In this document: in pieces, positions 16,911-25,414 of the stretch | Layout of the letters: the number at the start of each line of letters is the position of its first letter | Numbering within the stretch: position 1 is the stretch's first letter | Origin: Dyadobacter soli | Lineage (GTDB): Bacteria > Bacteroidota > Bacteroidia > Cytophagales > Spirosomataceae | Reading direction: 5' to 3' | Length of the DNA: 64,000 nucleotides | NCBI RefSeq assembly: GCF_900101885.1 | Contig: NZ_FNAN01000004.1 | Span: 310,001-374,000 of the forward strand | Notes under the pieces: generated by a model | What the model was told of the DNA's origin: nothing | The model's input: only the letters and a program-made list of their open reading frames with translations | Databases searched by the model: none | Position numbers and translations under genes: made by a program

Positions 16911-18083
16911 TTAGTCAACTACGTGCCCCACAAATTGCGCGGTGTTGTCCAAAATCTTCCCGCCCCGCCTGAATCCCAGCCCGCATGCCTCGCCCGCGTA
17001 GAACACGCCGGCCTGATAGGTATGGTTTTCCACGTCGGTCGCGAGCGTGACGTACTCCTGGTAAATCCGCGGCTGATCATCGTATTCGCCCGAAACGGTT
17101 TCGAGCGCCTCGCCGCTTTCGTCGTGAATGGTGACGTTTGCCCCCTCGCGCCCCAAAAGCACCTTACTTACCGATTTTTTGTGCGGCAGCGCAACATTGT
17201 CCGTTTGTAGCAGCAATGGATGATATGGGTAAAGGTCCCACAGAATTTTCAGGATGTATTTTGATTGGAATAACAAAGTATAAGCAGGGTTCAGGATTAC
17301 CGCCTTCCTGTTCTTCACAATCTCCGTTAGCATGGCGGCCAGTTCCGGTTCGTCGGCGCCAATGTGCTCCCAGGGCGCCAGCTTGAACCAGAAATCAAAC
17401 CGGACGAAATGCCCGTGCTCCGGCTCCTGGTAGAAGATGCCCTCGCCATTTGAAAACTCGACGTCGTCGATATAGGCGAATTCGACGTCGAAACCCGCTT
17501 CTTTTGCGGCTTCCATCAGCACGGCCACATTCGTATCGTCTTCCGGATAGTCACGCATAGCCGAAAACAGCATTGAAGGCGTCAGGTCACTATTTTCCTC
17601 CTTTAAGTAACCAAATTGACCTACCAGCGTTTCATACAGCGTATTGAACTGCTTCGACTCGTCCATGCCGTTCATGCGTAAATGCGCCCATTGCACGACG
17701 GCCGTTTCGGGAATGCACGTAGCCGTATCCGCATTAAATTCGATCAACTTGACCGGCTCTTCATCAAACCCGCCGGCCAGGTCGAAACGGCCATACAAAT
17801 GGATTTGCCTATCGTCGTTCCAGGAATGCCTGATCAGCTCAATCAGGTTTTCAGGAATACCCATTTCCCGGAAAAGGTTTTGATCGATCGCATATTGCCC
17901 CGCCTCGACCAGCATATCATATAATGTACCCGCAGCCTCGTAGTAGCTTTCAGCCTGCTGCTCAGTCACGACTACCATATCATTCACGACATAAGGAGCC
18001 GTATCGGTACCAAGCGCCCAGTCCCAGCCGGCTTTCTGCAACGCAGCCTGCGGCGGATTGGAGAGTGATTTCAGGTTTACCAT
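16911..18083 (-). CDS. Glutathionylspermidine synthase family protein (YgiC-like)
   Basis: A 390-residue ATP-grasp-type protein of the glutathionylspermidine synthase C-terminal domain family. Visible hallmarks are DLAGGFDEEPVKLIEFNADTAT, LNPAYTLLFQSKYILKILWDLYP and a C-terminal GEACGLGFRRGGKILDN. These stand-alone members, such as E. coli YgiC, join a carboxylate to an amine, but the true substrates are not established. It follows a DUF/UPF0323-type lipoprotein gene, the same pairing as ygiB-ygiC. The 220-base gap between them holds a repeat array. No signal peptide, so cytoplasmic. Confidence 0.88.
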   Translation of the reverse strand: MVNLKSLSNPPQAALQKAGWDWALGTDTAPYVVNDMVVVTEQQAESYYEAAGTLYDMLVEAGQYAIDQNLFREMGIPENLIELIRHSWNDDRQIHLYGRFDLAGGFDEEPVKLIEFNADTATCIPETAVVQWAHLRMNGMDESKQFNTLYETLVGQFGYLKEENSDLTPSMLFSAMRDYPEDDTNVAVLMEAAKEAGFDVEFAYIDDVEFSNGEGIFYQEPEHGHFVRFDFWFKLAPWEHIGADEPELAAMLTEIVKNRKAVILNPAYTLLFQSKYILKILWDLYPYHPLLLQTDNVALPHKKSVSKVLLGREGANVTIHDESGEALETVSGEYDDQPRIYQEYVTLATDVENHTYQAGVFYAGEACGLGFRRGGKILDNTAQFVGHVVD

Positions 18084-18088
18084 TGTTG

Positions 18089-18302
18089 GAGTTTAATGTT
18101 TATGAGTTTAGGAGTTCAGGAGTTTATGAGTTCGGGAGTTCGGGAGTTAATAGTTAAAGAGTTCAGTAGCTGAAAGTTAAAGAGTTAAGAGGTGTGCGTT
18201 CAAGAGTCAGGACCAGCTTATGCATCTTAAACTCATCAACTTTAAACTCATAAACTTTGCGCTCATAAACCTTAAACTCATCCACTTTAAACGCATCAAC
18301 TC
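18089..18302. repeat. Two-armed repeat array: GAGTT words, then five 15-base units
   Basis: The left arm has GAGTT at 18104, 18112, 18120, 18128, 18136 and 18144, every eight bases, then weaker copies at 18159 and 18182. The right arm is a perfect-length tandem of five 15-base units at 18226-18300 (consensus cTTTAAACTCATCAAC-like), continuing into the stop region of the lipoprotein gene. The arms are reverse complements in word content (GTTTATGAGTTTA against TAAACTCATAAAC). A transcript of the pair of genes would carry both arms. Confidence 0.8.
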
Positions 18303-18303
18303 C

Positions 18304-18915
18304 TTACCCGCCGCTACGCCCAGACGATCTTCCGAAAAAGCCTTTACGGCCTCCGGCGGGCCTTGTTGTGACTGTCCGTACTGAGCGGGAAGTTTCCACG
18401 CCGAGCGCTGCGCTGCGTGAGCTGGCATACGCGCCCGGGTTGGCATAGAACGACCGGCTCTGTTCCGGGTTCATTCTGCCGCGGTAGTTGTTCATGTAGG
18501 AATAGGAAGAGTTGCGGCCGAGCAGATAGCCCATTCCGCCGTATAGCAGCATGCTCGACAGCCCGCTATGGTAGCCCATATGCGGATTCGAACGGATTTC
18601 CTGGTCGATCAGCGCCTTGGCGGCCATCGGGTTCAGCGTGTCTTTATGGCCGTCGAGGTAGGAAACTATGGCCATGGAGCTGTCGGTCGGGACATTTTCT
18701 TCGCTGATGATCTTGAACTCGCCCGGGCTTACCTCCTTGATATGCGACCGGATTCCTTTGCCGTAACTCGTTTCTTCATAACTATATTCCGATTCATCAT
18801 CATTCGATGAACAGGAAACGAGCGCGGTGCCGGAAAGCAGCGCCAGCGCCAATGCACCGCCCATGCTGATATCTTTTACCTTCCTGATAAAAGAACCCTT
18901 TCGTAACTCTGTCAT
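18304..18915 (-). CDS. UPF0323/YgiB-like lipoprotein
   Basis: A 203-residue lipoprotein. Basic residues, then MGGALALALLSGTALVSC with Cys 35 as the likely lipidated residue, followed by an acidic stretch (SSNDDESEYSYEE). The middle has VSYLDGHKDTLNPMAAKALIDQ, a segment like that of UPF0323/DUF1190 lipoproteins. The C-terminus is low-complexity, rich in Ser, Arg and Gly (GGRKGFFGRSSGRSGG). It precedes the YgiC-like gene on the same strand, as in the known ygiBC pair, so a shared envelope role is likely. Family assignment is by motif and context and is less sure than the lipoprotein call. Confidence 0.72.
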   Translation of the reverse strand: MTELRKGSFIRKVKDISMGGALALALLSGTALVSCSSNDDESEYSYEETSYGKGIRSHIKEVSPGEFKIISEENVPTDSSMAIVSYLDGHKDTLNPMAAKALIDQEIRSNPHMGYHSGLSSMLLYGGMGYLLGRNSSYSYMNNYRGRMNPEQSRSFYANPGAYASSRSAALGVETSRSVRTVTTRPAGGRKGFFGRSSGRSGG

Positions 18916-18942
18916 AATGTTGATTTTCTATTGAGGATTTTT

Positions 18943-18950
18943 CAAAAATA
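18943..18950 (-). promoter_or_regulatory. Putative promoter -7 element (TATTTTTG)
   Basis: On the minus strand the bases read TATTTTTG, matching TAnnTTTG, 28 bases before the ATG of the YgiB-like lipoprotein. No clear -33 element was seen, and the AT-rich context makes a chance match possible. Confidence 0.35.
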
Positions 18951-19039
18951 ATGCATGAGAACCGCCGCATACGCTTGATTCGTGCCAATGGCTGTTCCGA
19001 TGGATGTCTTAACCTGTGGACTTACAGGCGGTAAAAAAA

Positions 19040-19075
19040 TTGAGCATAACCGGCAGCTAACCCAGCTATGCTCAA
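19040..19075 (-). terminator. Rho-independent terminator after the PLP enzyme
   Basis: TTGAGCATA (19040-19048) pairs with TATGCTCAA (19067-19075), an 18-base loop between. Read on the minus strand, the stem is followed by seven T (complement of 19033-19039). It lies 22 bases past the stop of the aminotransferase-fold gene. Confidence 0.75.
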
Positions 19076-19097
19076 TGTACATTAACCATTAAAAATA

Positions 19098-20384
19098 TCA
19101 GGCCTTTTTCGCGATTTTCTCGATAGCGCCGACCAGCTTGTCCAGGTCGGTTGTTTTCGTGTACACATGCGGCGTCACCCGCACGCAATGGATATTCTCC
19201 CAATTGATGCCCACGGTATGGATCTGATAATCCTTCATCAGCTTGCCGTCCAGCTCCTCAGGCTTCATTCCTTCAATGCTTACACCGGCAATGGCGCAGG
19301 AAAATTCGGGTTTCAGCGAAGTGTGAATTTTCACACCAGGGATTTGCGCGGCTTTTTCGGCCCAGTATTTTTTGAGATAATGAATGCGGTCCTGCTTCCG
19401 TTTGCTGCCGATGCCTTCCTGGAAATTGATTGCTTCGCCAATCGCCTGCTCGATCGGGAAACTGCGCGTGCCGAGCGTTTCGAATTTGCGGATATTGCCG
19501 CTTTTCGGCTCGCTGTTACAGAGCAGCGGCCATATTTTCTCGATTTTATCTTTTTTGATCCACATCATGCCACTGCCCACCGGCGCGCTCAGGAACTTGT
19601 GCAGGCTGGTACCGAAGTAGTCGCATTCCAGATCGGGGATTTTGTAATCCAGTAAACCAAACGTATGCGCTCCGTCACAAACCACCTCGATACCCTTGGC
19701 GTGCGCCATTTGGGCGATCTTTTTCACAGGCATAATCTGCCCTACCCAATTGATAATGTGGGTAACGTGAATGATTTTCGTCCTCGGCGTGATCGCATCC
19801 GCGTAAGCCTTGACGATCTGTTCGTCGTTTTCAATGGGGAAATCGAAGGAAAGCTGTTTGTAAACCAGGCCATCGCGCATCTGGCGCTGCTTCCAGGCCT
19901 GCACCATATTCGGGTAATCCTGCAAGGTGCCGATGATTTCGTCGCCTTTTTCGAGCGGCAACCCGAAAATGATGGTATTCAATGCTTCGGTAGCATTACG
20001 ATTGATCGCGATTTCCTCGGCATCGGTGCCCGCGAGTTTGGCCAGGCGCTGCCGGAGCGGCTCACGGCCTTTGTCCATAATGCGCCACATATAATAGGAT
20101 GGCCCCTGCGCGGCAGCTTTGTTGTATTTGTCCAAAGCCTCCTGCACGACGGTCGGCGAAGGAGAAACGCCGCCATTGTTGAGGATAATGATTTCGCTCT
20201 TGCTGGCCGTGTAGGCGTCCTGGATCACCGACCAGTATTCCTCATTGCTTTCGCTCGCGGGGTTCCAGAGTTGTTCTGCTTCCAGGAATTGCCCGGCGTG
20301 GAGCTGATTGAAAAGGCTGTTGATCCCGAAAGCACCCATACCAAGGGCGGCACTCTTCCGGAAAAAAGAACGGCGGTTGTTCAT
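19098..20384 (-). CDS. Exported class V aminotransferase-fold PLP enzyme
   Basis: A 428-residue PLP-dependent enzyme of the class V (NifS/isopenicillin-N-epimerase-like) fold. The start is the ATG giving MNNRRSFFRKSAALGMGAFG, a Tat-like signal; an ATG 13 codons earlier adds nothing useful. Visible features are NNGGVSPSP near the N-terminus, AINRNATEALNTIIFG, CDGAHTFGLLDY (PLP-ring Asp) and GTSLHKFLSAPVGSG, whose Lys is the Schiff-base residue. Export through Tat fits a cofactor-loaded enzyme. The substrate is unknown; similar exported members are often called isopenicillin N epimerase-like without proof. Followed by a terminator. Confidence 0.87.
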   Translation of the reverse strand: MNNRRSFFRKSAALGMGAFGINSLFNQLHAGQFLEAEQLWNPASESNEEYWSVIQDAYTASKSEIIILNNGGVSPSPTVVQEALDKYNKAAAQGPSYYMWRIMDKGREPLRQRLAKLAGTDAEEIAINRNATEALNTIIFGLPLEKGDEIIGTLQDYPNMVQAWKQRQMRDGLVYKQLSFDFPIENDEQIVKAYADAITPRTKIIHVTHIINWVGQIMPVKKIAQMAHAKGIEVVCDGAHTFGLLDYKIPDLECDYFGTSLHKFLSAPVGSGMMWIKKDKIEKIWPLLCNSEPKSGNIRKFETLGTRSFPIEQAIGEAINFQEGIGSKRKQDRIHYLKKYWAEKAAQIPGVKIHTSLKPEFSCAIAGVSIEGMKPEELDGKLMKDYQIHTVGINWENIHCVRVTPHVYTKTTDLDKLVGAIEKIAKKA

Positions 20385-20451
20385 AAAATTTTGTTTAAGG
20401 AATAGTAATGGAGTGAAGTACAATATATTGGATATCTACTTCAAATCCCAA

Positions 20452-21249
20452 TTATTCAGCCCCTAAACCGTCTTTCACAGTTGCTTCTTTCAGCCAGTCG
20501 TAGGTATTGGCAGGCATCGGCAGGCCGTCGACATCGAGTTGCAGGAACATCAAATGCAGATGCGTCGGCGAGCGCTTTTGATAGGCATTATAACCCGAGC
20601 GGCCCATTTCCGAAATCTTGTCGCCCGCATTCACCCATTGGCCGGGTTGCACTTCCACGATGTTGTTGTGGGCATAGTAGAAAAGGCCGTCGAGGCAGGG
20701 ATCATAAATCCAGATCCAGTTGCCGCCGCGGTACTCGCTGTCGTATTTCCAGCTGGTTTCCGTCGCCAGCACGATGCCGGAAGTGAATGCAAGCACATCG
20801 ATCGGCTGCCAGGTGCGGTCGTCGAGCACGTCCTGGTCCTTATCGCGCACAAAAAGGTCCTGGGCGGGATGGCTGCCGGAGACGCTGCTGTCGAAAAGGT
20901 CGAAACCATTGGGCCGGTAGCCGCGACCGCGCGACCCGATTGATTCTCGTGCGGCATAACCTTTCACCGGATAAACGAAGTAGGAAGAGTCGATAGACCG
21001 GCAGGTATCCCGTCTGAACTCGGCGCGGAGGCCACGCATTACCGCACCGAATGCCGAGCGGGCCGAATCGGGAGAAATCACATTATCGCGGATATCGATC
21101 TGGATTTGATGGAAAGCTGCGCAGTATTCTGCAATTTTATCGGAAGATTCGCTCTGGTTTGTCAAACCAGCCATACAGATCACCAACACAATCCCGGCAA
21201 TTCGCTTAAATGTCATCAACAATGCGTTAATCAAACCCTTTATTTTCAC
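20452..21249 (-). CDS. Exported M23 family metallopeptidase
   Basis: A 265-residue exported zinc peptidase of the LytM/M23 type. The hydrophobic N-terminus (MTFKRIAGIVLVICMAG, starting at residue 12) is a signal peptide, so the ATG at 21216 is an alternative start. The metal site is H127-PAQ-D131 and H230-L-H232, with H194 also conserved, as in M23 enzymes that cut peptidoglycan cross-bridges. GQWVNAGDKISEMGRSG is the usual M23 beta-core. A cell-wall endopeptidase in the periplasm is the likely role. It lies 67 bases before the PLP enzyme on the same strand. Confidence 0.9.
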   Translation of the reverse strand: MKIKGLINALLMTFKRIAGIVLVICMAGLTNQSESSDKIAEYCAAFHQIQIDIRDNVISPDSARSAFGAVMRGLRAEFRRDTCRSIDSSYFVYPVKGYAARESIGSRGRGYRPNGFDLFDSSVSGSHPAQDLFVRDKDQDVLDDRTWQPIDVLAFTSGIVLATETSWKYDSEYRGGNWIWIYDPCLDGLFYYAHNNIVEVQPGQWVNAGDKISEMGRSGYNAYQKRSPTHLHLMFLQLDVDGLPMPANTYDWLKEATVKDGLGAE

Positions 21250-21306
21250 TTAAAACCCGATTTTTGAGGAACGATAGCAAGAAGGCTCACTAATAAAAAA
21301 GTTTTG

Positions 21307-21314
21307 CAAAGGTA
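21307..21314 (-). promoter_or_regulatory. Putative promoter -7 element (TACCTTTG)
   Basis: Minus-strand TACCTTTGC, matching the Bacteroidota TAnnTTTG element, about 58 bases before the M23 peptidase ATG. No good -33 TTTG at 19-21 bases was found. Confidence 0.45.
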
Positions 21315-21378
21315 CCCGTTCTATGGTAAATAAATGCAGACAAGTTGTTTATAGGTCAAACACTAAAATCAGATTACA

Positions 21379-22350
21379 ATGCAAAAACGTCGTTTTGGAC
21401 GCACTGGCTGGGAAATCAGCGAAGTAGGTTATGGAATGTGGGGACTGGCGGGCTGGACGGGCTCCGACCGCAAGGAAACGGACGACTCCCTGAACCTGGC
21501 CGTCGAATCGGGTGTCAATTTCTTTGATACGGCCTGGGGCTACGGTGAAGGCCTCAGCGAGCGTATCCTCGGCGAGCTGATCAAGCGTTATCCCGACCGC
21601 AAGATTTACGCTGCCACCAAAATTCCACCTAAAAACCGCCAATGGCCATCGCGCCCTGAATTTGCGTTGAAAGACGTTTTTCCGGCCGATTACATTGTCA
21701 AATACACCGAAAAAAGTCTTCAAAACCTCGGTACCGAGCAGATAGACCTGCTGCAATTCCACGTTTGGGAAGATGCCTGGGCCGAAGAGGACGAATGGAA
21801 AGAGGCCATTCAGAAACTGACGAAAGAAGGAAAAGTAGGTGCCTGGGGCATCAGTATCAACCGCTGGGAGCCGGATAACGCATTGAAAACGCTCGAAACC
21901 GGCCTGATCGACGCGGTGCAGGTGATTTACAACATTTTCGATCAGGCGCCGGAGGATAATCTATTCCCCCTTTGCCGGAAGCTGGACATCGGCGTGATCG
22001 CCCGCGTGCCTTTCGATGAAGGTACATTAACAGGTACATTGACCAAAGAAACCACTTTCCCGGCCGACGACTGGCGCTCGACCTATTTCGTCCCCGAAAA
22101 CCTGAATGCAAGTGTAGACCACGCCGAAGCATTGCGCGCCGACATTCCCGCAGGTATGACGATGGCCGAACTCGCATTGCGTTTCATCCTCAACAACCCC
22201 GACGTGCACACGACGATCCCGGGTATGCGCAGGCTTCAAAACGTACGCGCGAACGTGGCCGTGAGCGACGGCGTGCAGCTCGACGCCGCGGTGGCCGAGC
22301 AAATGAAAGCCCACCGCTGGGACCGACAGCCTACTAAATGGTCGCAATAG
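21379..22350 (+). CDS. Aldo/keto reductase
   Basis: A 323-residue cytoplasmic NADPH-dependent aldo/keto reductase. The catalytic tetrad is complete: D50 and Y55 in NFFDTAWGYGEG, K81 in ATKIPPKN and H128 in LLQFHVWED. The C-terminal cofactor loop TTIPGMRRLQNVRAN is present. Length and order fit the YajO/AKR general-stress type; the natural substrate is not visible. It is divergent from the M23 gene and has its own terminator just after the stop. Confidence 0.93.
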   Translation: MQKRRFGRTGWEISEVGYGMWGLAGWTGSDRKETDDSLNLAVESGVNFFDTAWGYGEGLSERILGELIKRYPDRKIYAATKIPPKNRQWPSRPEFALKDVFPADYIVKYTEKSLQNLGTEQIDLLQFHVWEDAWAEEDEWKEAIQKLTKEGKVGAWGISINRWEPDNALKTLETGLIDAVQVIYNIFDQAPEDNLFPLCRKLDIGVIARVPFDEGTLTGTLTKETTFPADDWRSTYFVPENLNASVDHAEALRADIPAGMTMAELALRFILNNPDVHTTIPGMRRLQNVRANVAVSDGVQLDAAVAEQMKAHRWDRQPTKWSQ

Positions 22351-22361
22351 CGATAAAAACG

Positions 22362-22389
22362 AAATGCCTTCCGTCACCGGAAGGCATTT
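22362..22389 (+). terminator. Rho-independent terminator after the aldo/keto reductase
   Basis: A 12-base stem, AAATGCCTTCCG (22362-22373) with its complement at 22378-22389, loop TCAC, then T to 22394. It ends the plus-strand gene and may also serve the convergent DoxX gene, though the A-run on that side is short. Confidence 0.9.
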
Positions 22390-22409
22390 TTTTTGAATAA
22401 TGTAAAATT

Positions 22410-22820
22410 TTAGCGGAACAACTTCGCATCGACCGAGAACCGCCCCGGCCCGGTAAGGAACAATGCCATGTAGGCGAAAAGGAAAAGCAGCCCATGCTCC
22501 TTCTTGTCGAGCGGATCGGGGCCGTGCACGATGAATATCACGACTACCATCGTGAAAATGAGTGCCAGTAATGCCGCCCGTGAGCCGAGGCCCAAAATCA
22601 GCAGGATAGAACAGCCGAATTCGGCTACGATGGTGAGCACATAGGAAGCCTCCTCGCCGATTCCGATCGGATCGGCAAAGGAATGATCGCCTCCCAGGAA
22701 GTTGGTCAGCTTCGCGTACCCGTGTGTGAGCATCATCCAGGAGATGCCTACGCGCAGGATCAGCACTGCCCAGTCCACCGGAGCGGGCAGTTTAATGGGT
22801 TTCAAAAATCTTTTCAGCAT
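22410..22820 (-). CDS. DoxX family membrane protein
   Basis: A 136-residue integral membrane protein with four spans: WAVLILRVGISWMMLTHGYAKL, EASYVLTIVAEFGCSILLILG, AALLALIFTMVVVIFIVHG and LLFLFAYMALFLTG. The segment HGYAKLTNFLGG and the final GRFSVDA are usual for DoxX proteins. Its activity is not established; members have been linked to redox balance in the membrane. It converges on the aldo/keto reductase. Confidence 0.87.
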   Translation of the reverse strand: MLKRFLKPIKLPAPVDWAVLILRVGISWMMLTHGYAKLTNFLGGDHSFADPIGIGEEASYVLTIVAEFGCSILLILGLGSRAALLALIFTMVVVIFIVHGPDPLDKKEHGLLFLFAYMALFLTGPGRFSVDAKLFR

Positions 22821-22949
22821 AGTGGGTTAAATTGATTACTGGCGCAATATGCAATCACAGTAGCGTTAACCAACCTCCTCCCGAAGATAGTTTCCACATC
22901 AACGATCAAATGTGACCGAATTTTTAATTTTTATATATCAAGTTTTATT

Positions 22950-22965
22950 TTTAGGTTTGTCTAAA
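22950..22965. promoter_or_regulatory. Possible DtxR/IdeR-type metal-repressor box
   Basis: TTTAG and CTAAA flank six bases (TTTAGGTTTGTCTAAA). From 22951 the 19-base reading matches the classical DtxR iron box (TTAGGTTAGCCTAACCTAA) at 14 of 19 positions by my count. It lies 41 bases before the ATG of the TonB-dependent receptor, a fitting place for an operator. The region is AT-rich, so chance is possible. Confidence 0.4.
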
Positions 22966-23006
22966 TTTATATTCAGAGATAAGTAAATTTTTAATTCGGC
23001 CATACT

Positions 23007-25268
23007 ATGAAACTACGCATACTATTATTGTTCAGTTGTTTGCCATTCGGTGCCTGGGCCCAATTTTCGCTTTCTGGAAAAATTTCACTCGAAGGCCAGG
23101 TTGACCCGGCATTCGGTGCGTCGGTTTACATCAACGAATTAAAAACAGGTACCACGGCCGATACGGCGGGCCATTTCCGGCTGACGGGCATTCCCAAAGG
23201 CACGTATACGGTGCGCGTCAGCTACATTTCGCTCCCTACCATCACCGAAAAGAATGTAAGGATCGACCGGGACCTCAATAAGGATTTTGTGATGAAATCC
23301 GGCGCTAATGCATTGGAAGAGGTGGTTGTAACGGGAACAATGAAGGAAGTTTCGAAGCTCGACAGCCCGGTGCCAGTGGATATTATCACTTCCAAATTCA
23401 TTTACAAAAACCCGGTTCCCAGCATTTTTGAAGGGTTAAGTTATGTAAACGGCGTGCGGCCGCAGCTGAATTGCAATGTCTGCAACACGGGCGACATTCA
23501 CATTAACGGGCTTGAAGGACCCTACACAATGGTACTTATCGACGGTATGCCGATGGTAAGCGGGCTGTCGACCGTATATGGTCTATCGGGCATTCCCAAC
23601 AGCCTCATCGAGCGCGTCGAGATTGTGAAAGGGCCAGCGTCTACACTGTATGGTTCCGAAGCGGTGGGAGGTTTGATTAATATTATTACCAAAAACCCTT
23701 CGAAAGCGCCGGTATTTTCCGCGGACGCATTCAGTACCTCCTGGCGCGATTATAATGTGGATCTCGGTGTAAAGTTTACCCCGGGTGCCAAAAGCAGCTC
23801 GTTACTGGGTATCAATTATTTTAATTACCAGAACCCGGTCGATAACAATGGCGACGGCTTCACCGACCTGACGCTTCAAAACCGCATTTCAGTCTTTAAC
23901 AAATGGTCGTTCGACCTGAAAAACAACCGGCAGGCCAACATAGCGGCCCGCTATTATTACGAAGACCGCTGGGGCGGGCAAATGCAATGGAACCACTCCT
24001 ATCGCGGCGGCGACGAGGTTTATGGCGAGAGCATTTATACCAAACGTTTTGAATTGCTCGGTAACTACCAGCTTCCGCTTACTGAGAAAGTTACATTACA
24101 ATACTCTTTCAGTTCGCACAACCAAAACTCGGCATATGGCCATGTCCCATTTAATGCAGACCAGAAGATCGCATTCGCGCAGTTTTTGTGGGATAAGGAA
24201 ATCGGAAAGCACAGCCTGCTTATGGGGACGCCGTTCCGCTACACATTTTACAATGACAATACCCCTGCTACCCGCTACTCCGATGGGCAGGATCACGCCG
24301 ATAAGATCTATTTACCGGGCATATTTATCCAGGACGAGATCAAAAGCGGACCGCATTCTGTATTGCTGGGCGCGCGTTACGATTATAACAGCCGTCACGG
24401 AAGCATTTTTACGCCGCGCGCAGCCTACAAATACAAATTCAACCAGACCGACGTAGTGAGGTTGAATGTCGGCCGCGGCTTCCGGATCGTGAACCTTTTC
24501 ACGGAAGACCACGCCGCATTGACCGGCTCGCGCGAGGTGATTTTGAAAGAAGCATTGAAACCCGAGCAGAGCTGGAATGCGAATATCAATGTGGTCAAGA
24601 AAATTGTGACGGGCAATTCGTTCATCGGAATCGACGCCTCGGTATTTTATACACACTTTACCAACCGCATTCTCCCCGACTACGATACCAATCCCAACGA
24701 AATTATTTACGATAATCTGGATGGTTATGCCGTGTCGAAAGGCATTAGTCTGAACCTGGATTTCAACTTTCCGTTCCCGCTCAAAATCATTGCCGGCGGT
24801 ACTTACATGGACAACTTCCAGAGGGAGAACGGCGTGCGTTTCAGGCCGGTACTTACTGAAAAGTTTACCGGAACATGGTCGGTATCTTATGAAATCCAGA
24901 AGGCCGGGATCTCATTCGATTACACCGGGAACATTTACGGCCCAATGCGCCTGCCGATCCTGAGCGAGGAAGATCCCCGCGCCGCCAACTCCCCGGTATG
25001 GTCTTTGCAGAATATCCAGATGACCAAAAAGTTTGACAATGGACTGGAAATATATGGAGGCGTTAAAAACCTGCTCAACTTCACTCCGCCCGCTAATTCG
25101 ATCGCCCGCGCGAACGATCCGTTTGACAAAAATGTCAAATTTGATGAGCAAGGGCAGGTGATCGCGACACCCGACAACCCTTACCGGCTGACCTTCGATC
25201 CGTCGTATGTCTTTGCGCCAAACCAGGGTATCCGGGCGTTTTTAGGACTCAGATACACGCTTCGATGA
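23007..25268 (+). CDS. TonB-dependent receptor (possible metal or siderophore uptake)
   Basis: A complete 753-residue outer-membrane receptor. Signal peptide MKLRILLLFSCLPFGAWA, a carboxypeptidase-like domain (about 20-95, with SLEGQVDPAFGASV), the linker EEVVVTG, then a plug with CNVCNTGDIHINGLEGPY, VLIDGMPMV, VEIVKGPAST and LYGSEAVGGLINIITK. The barrel ends ..RAFLGLRYTLR, with a C-terminal aromatic pattern. A DtxR-like box before the gene would fit metal-related uptake; the paired cysteines CNVC in the plug are also suggestive. The substrate remains inference. No SusD partner is adjacent, which argues against glycan uptake. Confidence 0.93.
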   Translation: MKLRILLLFSCLPFGAWAQFSLSGKISLEGQVDPAFGASVYINELKTGTTADTAGHFRLTGIPKGTYTVRVSYISLPTITEKNVRIDRDLNKDFVMKSGANALEEVVVTGTMKEVSKLDSPVPVDIITSKFIYKNPVPSIFEGLSYVNGVRPQLNCNVCNTGDIHINGLEGPYTMVLIDGMPMVSGLSTVYGLSGIPNSLIERVEIVKGPASTLYGSEAVGGLINIITKNPSKAPVFSADAFSTSWRDYNVDLGVKFTPGAKSSSLLGINYFNYQNPVDNNGDGFTDLTLQNRISVFNKWSFDLKNNRQANIAARYYYEDRWGGQMQWNHSYRGGDEVYGESIYTKRFELLGNYQLPLTEKVTLQYSFSSHNQNSAYGHVPFNADQKIAFAQFLWDKEIGKHSLLMGTPFRYTFYNDNTPATRYSDGQDHADKIYLPGIFIQDEIKSGPHSVLLGARYDYNSRHGSIFTPRAAYKYKFNQTDVVRLNVGRGFRIVNLFTEDHAALTGSREVILKEALKPEQSWNANINVVKKIVTGNSFIGIDASVFYTHFTNRILPDYDTNPNEIIYDNLDGYAVSKGISLNLDFNFPFPLKIIAGGTYMDNFQRENGVRFRPVLTEKFTGTWSVSYEIQKAGISFDYTGNIYGPMRLPILSEEDPRAANSPVWSLQNIQMTKKFDNGLEIYGGVKNLLNFTPPANSIARANDPFDKNVKFDEQGQVIATPDNPYRLTFDPSYVFAPNQGIRAFLGLRYTLR

Positions 25269-25378
25269 AGTGATGCTTGAATGCTAAAAAGTGTCGCATG
25301 AAATGTTATTATATAACTTTTCAAAGATTAAAAACATTTAGCATATTGATATTCATTGATTTGAAGATTTTTTGATTG

Positions 25379-25386
25379 TATCTTTG
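25379..25386 (+). promoter_or_regulatory. Promoter -7 element (TATCTTTG)
   Basis: TATCTTTG at 25379-25386, with a TTG at 25356-25358 as -33 element and a 20-base spacer. It lies 28 bases before the ATG of the E-set protein. This is the best-formed Bacteroidota-type promoter in the first half of the window. Confidence 0.65.
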
Positions 25387-25414
25387 AGCCATCAACCAAT
25401 TAACACTACCAATT

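Noticed and set aside
18207..18446. 79-codon open frame covering the 15-base repeats
   Set aside because: The unit is five codons long, so the repeat stays open by chance; the rest is antisense or out of frame to the lipoprotein gene.
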